Source: Ruania albidiflava DSM 18029 (GTDB taxonomy: Bacteria > Actinomycetota > Actinomycetes > Actinomycetales > Beutenbergiaceae). Taken from it: a DNA stretch of 64,000 nt. A model generated the notes under the pieces. That model was not told where the DNA came from. It made no database searches and was given only the letters and a program-made list of their open reading frames with translations. This document shows, one piece after another, positions 60,509 to 64,000 of this stretch (position 1 is the stretch's first letter; every line of letters begins with the position of its first letter). The DNA is taken from the NCBI RefSeq assembly GCF_000421225.1, contig NZ_ATWL01000012.1:62001-126000 (forward strand). Reading direction: 5' to 3'. The position numbers and the translations under genes are program-made.

Positions 60509-61108
60509 CTAGCAGTCCGCCGGCCGGGTGCCGAGCGCGTCCGCGGCCAGGTGCAGGATCGCCGGGTTCGGTTTGCGCACGCCCACCTCGTCGGAGTAGA
60601 TCTGCACCGCGATCTGTTCGGCCAGGCCGTGGCTGGTGAGCAGGCGCCGGTGGCTGGCACCGGAATGGGCGTTGGAGACCACACCGACCGGGATCTGCCG
60701 CTCCTCGGCGGCGGTGAGCAGCTCTCGGATGCCGGGGCGCACGGTGTGCGCGGAGATCGTGGTGGTGAGCACGTCCAGCAACCAGGCGGACTCGCTGAGC
60801 AGCAGCTCGCGGGCGCCGTCGGGCAGGTCCGCGGCGAGGAAGTCGCCGACGATCTCCGCCGGGCTGAGCTCACGCGGTGCCCGCCGACGGCTCGCGGCGT
60901 TCTTCCAGAGCTTCAGTGCGGTACGGCCCGCCTGCAGCGACTGGGCGAGCTCCTCGGTCGGGAGGTGGTGCCCGGAGCGGGCGAGACGCTCGGCGACTCT
61001 GGCTACGGCGGCCTGGCGACCGCCGTCGGGCTTGGTCGTGAGCATGATGACCCCACCGAAGTCCAGGAGAAGGGCCTCCGGTGCGGGCCAAGGGGTGGTG
61101 CTGCTCAT
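60509..61108 (-). CDS. HAD hydrolase, first half of interrupted tandem-HAD gene
   Basis: 199 residues: LLLDFGGVIML (nucleophile Asp), the cap region, PVGVVSNAHSG and GVRKPNPAILHLAADALG, then DC followed by TAG. The canonical next motif is VGDTLDRD, which continues downstream in the same frame as YVGDTLDRD. The TAG most probably replaces a TGG (Trp), giving CWYVGDTLD. Cutting here removes the metal-binding Asp of motif IV, so the fragment should not be active. ATG 61108 has GAGAGGAA upstream. It begins the operon with the ECF transporter. Confidence 0.82.
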   Translation of the reverse strand: MSSTTPWPAPEALLLDFGGVIMLTTKPDGGRQAAVARVAERLARSGHHLPTEELAQSLQAGRTALKLWKNAASRRRAPRELSPAEIVGDFLAADLPDGARELLLSESAWLLDVLTTTISAHTVRPGIRELLTAAEERQIPVGVVSNAHSGASHRRLLTSHGLAEQIAVQIYSDEVGVRKPNPAILHLAADALGTRPADC

Positions 61109-61124
61109 CGTCGTTCCTCTCAGC

Positions 61125-61141
61125 GGGACCGCTCTGGTCCC
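61125..61141 (-). promoter_or_regulatory. Leader hairpin before the HAD-ECF operon
   Basis: GGGACC and GGTCCC (61125-61130, 61136-61141) form a 6-bp stem with a 5-base loop just upstream of the ribosome site of the first HAD gene. It may affect translation, or be a second protein-binding palindrome. Confidence 0.4.
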
Positions 61142-61199
61142 ACCGGGTGCGACGTTAGGCAGGCCGGGTGTCGGCCGGGCCTCCGGAAGATGAACGGGG

Positions 61200-61213
61200 C
61201 TGGAACGTTCCAG
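61200..61213. promoter_or_regulatory. LacI-type operator between HAD-ECF operon and lacI
   Basis: CTGGAACGTTCCAG is a perfect 14-bp palindrome with a central CG, the form of a LacI-family operator. It lies 92 bp before the HAD gene and 44 bp before the LacI gene, in the only intergenic space between the divergent transcripts. Confidence 0.7.
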
Positions 61214-61256
61214 AACCGGGTCGGTGTGCGCTGCCTCCGGCTGCTACAACGAGAGA

Positions 61257-62264
61257 GTGAGCAGCTCGAACGGCCGGAAGGTCACCATCCTGGACGTGGC
61301 CCGCGCGGCGGGAGTGTCCAAGTCCGCAGTGTCGCTGGCGCTGCGGGGCGATCCGGGACTGGGCAAGCGGACGCGGGCGGCGATCGTGGCCGAGGCGCAG
61401 CGGCTGGGGTATCGGCAGAACCGGTGGGCGCGCAGCCTGGTGCAGGGCCGGACCGGGTTGGTCGGGGTGCTGCTGACAGACCTGAGCAGCGACTACCAGA
61501 CCGAGATCGTGCACGGCATCGAGGACGCTGCGGAGCAGGTGGGGCTGGAGGTGCTGCTCAGCCACGGCCGGCGCGATCCGGCGGTGCTGCAGCGGAGGTT
61601 GACCCAGCTGGGCGACCTGGGCGTGGACGGTGTGGTGGTGCTGTCGGCGATGCTGGGTCCGGCGGTGCTGGCGCGTGCCGCGACGCGGCAGCCGATGGTG
61701 GTGGTCGGCCGGGTGGAGGGTCTGCCACCGGGGATCGGGTCGGTGGCCAACCACGACGAGGCCGGCGCACAGCTGGCGGTGCAGCACCTGGTGGGCCTCG
61801 GGCACCGGCGGATCGCGCACCTGACGATGTCCCAGCGGGCGGCGGCCAGGGCGCGGCGGCGTGCGTACGAGGAGTCGATGGTGGGTGCGGGTCTGGGTGC
61901 GTTCGTGCAGGTGGCGCCGGAGTGGGACGGTGGTGTGGACCAGCTGGTGGCCGCGGCGGGGGAGCAGGACGGGCCGACGGCGGTGTTCGCCTCCAACGAC
62001 CGCGGCGCTGCGGCGGTGGTGGCTGCGGCGCTGGATCGTGGCCTGCGGGTACCGGAGGACCTCAGCGTGATCGGTTATGACAACACTGCGCTTGCCCAGG
62101 CGCTGCGGCCGGCGCTGACCAGCGTGGACCAGCCGCGCCCGCAGATGGGCCGCCTGGCCATGGACCAGCTGGCGGAGCTGATGGCTGGGGGAGAGGCACG
62201 GCACCAGGTGGTGGAACCGGAGCTGGTGGTGCGGGGGGCGGTGGCTCGGCGGTGGGGCTCATGA
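61257..62264 (+). CDS. LacI-family transcriptional regulator
   Basis: 335 residues. The HTH starts at the N-terminus: VTILDVARAAGVSKSAVSLA; the ligand domain follows with DGVVVLSAMLGPAVLARAA and the ending SVIGYDNTALAQALRPALTS. GTG 61257 (VSSSNGRKVTILDV) keeps the HTH at its usual distance from the start; longer forms cross the operator. Divergent from the HAD-ECF operon with a perfect palindrome between, so it likely controls that operon and itself. Confidence 0.92.
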   Translation: MSSSNGRKVTILDVARAAGVSKSAVSLALRGDPGLGKRTRAAIVAEAQRLGYRQNRWARSLVQGRTGLVGVLLTDLSSDYQTEIVHGIEDAAEQVGLEVLLSHGRRDPAVLQRRLTQLGDLGVDGVVVLSAMLGPAVLARAATRQPMVVVGRVEGLPPGIGSVANHDEAGAQLAVQHLVGLGHRRIAHLTMSQRAAARARRRAYEESMVGAGLGAFVQVAPEWDGGVDQLVAAAGEQDGPTAVFASNDRGAAAVVAAALDRGLRVPEDLSVIGYDNTALAQALRPALTSVDQPRPQMGRLAMDQLAELMAGGEARHQVVEPELVVRGAVARRWGS

Positions 62265-62346
62265 ACGATTGGTGCTGATCCACGAGGGTGGGTGAGGGCG
62301 CGGAGATCGTGGGATGCCTGGCCGTGCCGAAGGTTGCCCCGGCCGA

Positions 62347-62667
62347 TCAGGCTGCGGGTACTCGTTCACGCCAGTAGCCGGGCCGGCGCTTTGTGTGGGC
62401 AACGGCGACCACTATCAGGGACTCGTTTCGTACCACGTAGACGACGCGGTACGGGAAGTCACCGACTCCTTTGGACCGCACGACCGGTTCGCGGTCCCAG
62501 CCGGGCCAGAGCGCCCATGAGTCAGGAGACTGTGCCGCGGCGTCAACCGCAGAACGTACGGCAAGTCCGAAGCGTCCACCGAGACCGAACTCGCGGTCGT
62601 CATACCATTTGACGTCTGCGAGCAACTCCGCTCGGGCTTCCGGATGGAAACGGAGCTCAAGGGTCAC
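62347..62667 (-). CDS. ParE/RelE-type toxin
   Basis: 106 residues: LELRFHPEARAELLADVKWYDDREFGL gives the N-terminal strand-helix, and FPYRVVYVVRNESLIVVAVAHTKRRPGYW the C-terminal strands with conserved R-V-V-Y and H-x-x-R-x-P-x-Y-W. This fits the ParE branch, which targets gyrase; RelE-type RNase action is not excluded. Overlaps the antitoxin stop by 4 bp. Confidence 0.88.
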   Translation of the reverse strand: MTLELRFHPEARAELLADVKWYDDREFGLGGRFGLAVRSAVDAAAQSPDSWALWPGWDREPVVRSKGVGDFPYRVVYVVRNESLIVVAVAHTKRRPGYWRERVPAA

Positions 62668-62912
62668 GTGTGCTGTGCGCCGTGTCGGCTGGCGCGTAGC
62701 TCCGCCAACTCAGCGAAGACATGCTCACCTGGAATCGTCTGGATTTTGCCGTCGAGGATGTCCTCGACCCTCGAGCTGATCTCCGCGTTCCATGCAGCAT
62801 CGACCGCGGCGGGCCCTTCTACCGAGTCAAGCAAGCGCAGCGCCACGTCTTTGCGCACAGAAGGAGGCAGGGCTAGTCCCGCCTCGTAGAACTCCGATGC
62901 GTCCATCGACAT
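62664..62912 (-). CDS. Addiction-module antitoxin (ParE partner)
   Basis: 82 residues: DASEFYEAGLALPPSVRKDV, ALRLLDSVEGPAAVDAAWNA and EISSRVEDILDGKIQTIPGE. The W-x-x-E-I-x-x-R and I-P-x-x-E-V pattern matches the TIGR02574 addiction-module component family. Starts at ATG 62912. Partner of the ParE-type toxin. Confidence 0.87.
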   Translation of the reverse strand: MSMDASEFYEAGLALPPSVRKDVALRLLDSVEGPAAVDAAWNAEISSRVEDILDGKIQTIPGEHVFAELAELRASRHGAQHT

Positions 62913-62943
62913 GACAGAAGTCTACGCTCCGGCGTTCCGCACG

Positions 62944-63467
62944 GCAGTGACCTGTGGACAGCACGACGGCTGGAAGGCGGTGGCCGACCACGAGCGGCAC
63001 AGTCGCTATGAGGACGACGTCTAGGAGCTGTATCACCTGGAGGAAGACTCCTCCGATTGCCACGACCTGGCGCAGGCCGAGCGTTACGGCGTGTTTCCAC
63101 TGGACGATCGCAACTTCGCCAAGCGGGCCGCGAAGTACTACTCGCCAGCCTCTCCCCGGCGGGTCCGCTCCTACCGGCTGTACCGCGGGATGAGTCTGGT
63201 CCCCGGCGAGGTGACTCCGCCGATCTACGACCGCTCCTACGGTCTGCGCGCCCGGGTCGAGGCCACCTCGTTGGGCAGCGGCGTGCTCCTGGCTCTGGGG
63301 ACGTGAACGGCGGACACGTCCTGTACGTGTACGAGGGCGCCCTGCACTATGAGTACAACCACCAGGGGACGCGGTACCGCAGCTCGGGCACACTGCCCGC
63401 AGGGGCGATTCAGGAGCTCGGCGTGGGCGTGGTCATTACCAGTGAGCGGCAGGCTCGCACCGAACGA
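62944..63467 (+). pseudogene. Arylsulfatase C-terminal remnant
   Basis: Frame-by-frame translation gives the C-terminal part of an arylsulfatase: GWKAVADHERHSRYEDDV, stop (TAG 63022-63024), ELYHLEEDSSDCHDLAQAER and GVFPLDDRNFAKR, then GMSLVPGEVTPPIYDRSYG. The conserved W-E-L-Y-x-L has TAG in place of Trp. At the G run 63297-63300 one base is missing; in the shifted frame the sequence resumes DVNGGHVLYVYEGALHYEYN and ends in ITSERQART. No N-terminal catalytic domain is present: it stops at the toxin-antitoxin genes. Clearly non-functional. Confidence 0.75.
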
Positions 63468-63469
63468 GC

Positions 63470-63976
63470 GTGCAACCGACGGGTCGGATGGCGATGGTTC
63501 GGCCTGACTTGGCTCACGCGTACTTGCTCGGGCCGACCAGGATGGGCTGACCAGCGACGATGCCTCGGCGTCGGTGCAGATTCACGCACTAACGAGGCCT
63601 CCAATATCGATCCTGAGCTGCCGCCACGACCATCGGATGCGCTGCAAGCAGCGACCGTCAATAGCACCGTGTTTCAATCCAGCCGAGACTGGAGGCTGTC
63701 GGGCGCGGCGCAACCGTGCATGTCAAACACCGCGGTCGGCGTGGCGGAGCCCAGTTGCCCGCCCTCGTGCACCTGGAGAGTTGCTGTCTGCGCAGCGTCT
63801 CCGGCCGGCTACAGATGCGGACCGTCACCTCAGCGGCGTCAACCGCGGCATCACAACAGATTCCGACTTTCTCACAGCGAAGTCGGGATGCTCCCCTTCG
63901 ACATCAACCTCACGCACTAACGAAATGAGCCAACTCGGGAGTGTGCAACCGACGGGTCGGATGGCGATGGTTCGGC
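63470..63976. repeat. 34-bp direct repeats enclosing a 439-bp segment
   Basis: An exact 34-bp sequence starting GTGCAACCGACGGGTCGG and ending ATGGTTCGGC occurs at 63470-63503 and again at 63943-63976. Inside, TCACGCACTAACGA also occurs twice (63582-63595, 63910-63923). The segment between has no recognisable gene and follows directly the arylsulfatase remnant. It may be a small insertion or a duplication scar. Confidence 0.7.
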
Positions 63977-64000
63977 GGGCGGCGCTCGTTGCCCGGGCGA

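Noticed and set aside
58874-62080. A frame of more than 1000 codons on the plus strand
   Set aside because: It runs antisense through the ECF S and HAD genes and then out of frame through lacI; composition is that of a shadow frame.
63670-63705. GTTTCAATCC followed by short inverted repeats, resembling the start of a CRISPR repeat
   Set aside because: Only one copy is present, with no spacer-repeat pattern and no cas genes.

Overview
The window is very GC-rich DNA with GTG and TTG starts, Tat-type signals, lipobox-bearing solute-binding proteins, LacI/Lrp/AraC regulators and ABC sugar importers without their own ATPases. This points to a high-GC actinobacterium. A member of the Ruaniaceae/Beutenbergiaceae area of Micrococcales would fit, but that placement is inference. 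The coding density and mix suggest a saprophyte built around import and trimming of glycans and phosphorylated organics. I found no rRNA, tRNA, CRISPR array or intact insertion sequence.

Layout. 1-6.3 kb: a LacI-controlled operon on the minus strand (GH42 beta-galactosidase, MalE-type lipoprotein, MalF-type permease cut by the window edge) divergent from its lacI gene, with two LacI-like palindromes between them. 6.3-7.1 kb: a frameshifted acetyltransferase gene bracketed by two inverted copies of a 62-bp palindromic repeat. 7.0-11.4 kb: a CBS-domain protein and a three-gene sugar importer whose first permease carries an extracytoplasmic SdrD/Cna-B-like insert. 11.4-14.8 kb: a translationally coupled flavin monooxygenase, BASS-family transporter and extended SDR cassette. 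14.9-24.2 kb: MFS exporter, polysaccharide-deacetylase/NCS1 pair, FUSC protein, divergent STAS-ANTAR and STAS genes, NDH-2 and a double-HTH Lrp regulator.

24.3-38.8 kb is a glycan region: Gfo/Idh oxidoreductase coupled to a GH89 alpha-N-acetylglucosaminidase, then (minus strand) sulfatase, ABC importer and MurQ etherase, plus a GH13 glucosidase and an FGGY kinase. The two halves are separated by a VapBC-like pair and a HepT/MntA-like pair. 39-44 kb: a metallophosphoesterase/beta-propeller fusion, a membrane protein, a second HepT/MntA pair and a secreted propeller-like protein. The first HepT/MntA copy has lost a key residue in each protein and the start codon seen in the second copy.

44-55.9 kb has visibly more A/T than its surroundings. 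It holds an AraC-flanked, Ugp-like importer in one operon with four cytoplasmic enzymes (glycerophosphodiesterase, FAD oxidoreductase, EEP phosphatase, histidine phosphatase), followed by a Tat-exported PhoD phosphatase coupled to a discoidin-domain protein. Together they look like a system for using a phosphodiester or polyol-phosphate compound. 56-62.3 kb is a LacI-linked ECF transporter (S, fused A-A', T) with a tandem HAD hydrolase gene interrupted by an in-frame amber codon. 62.3-64 kb holds a ParE-type toxin-antitoxin pair, a decayed arylsulfatase remnant and a pair of 34-bp direct repeats.
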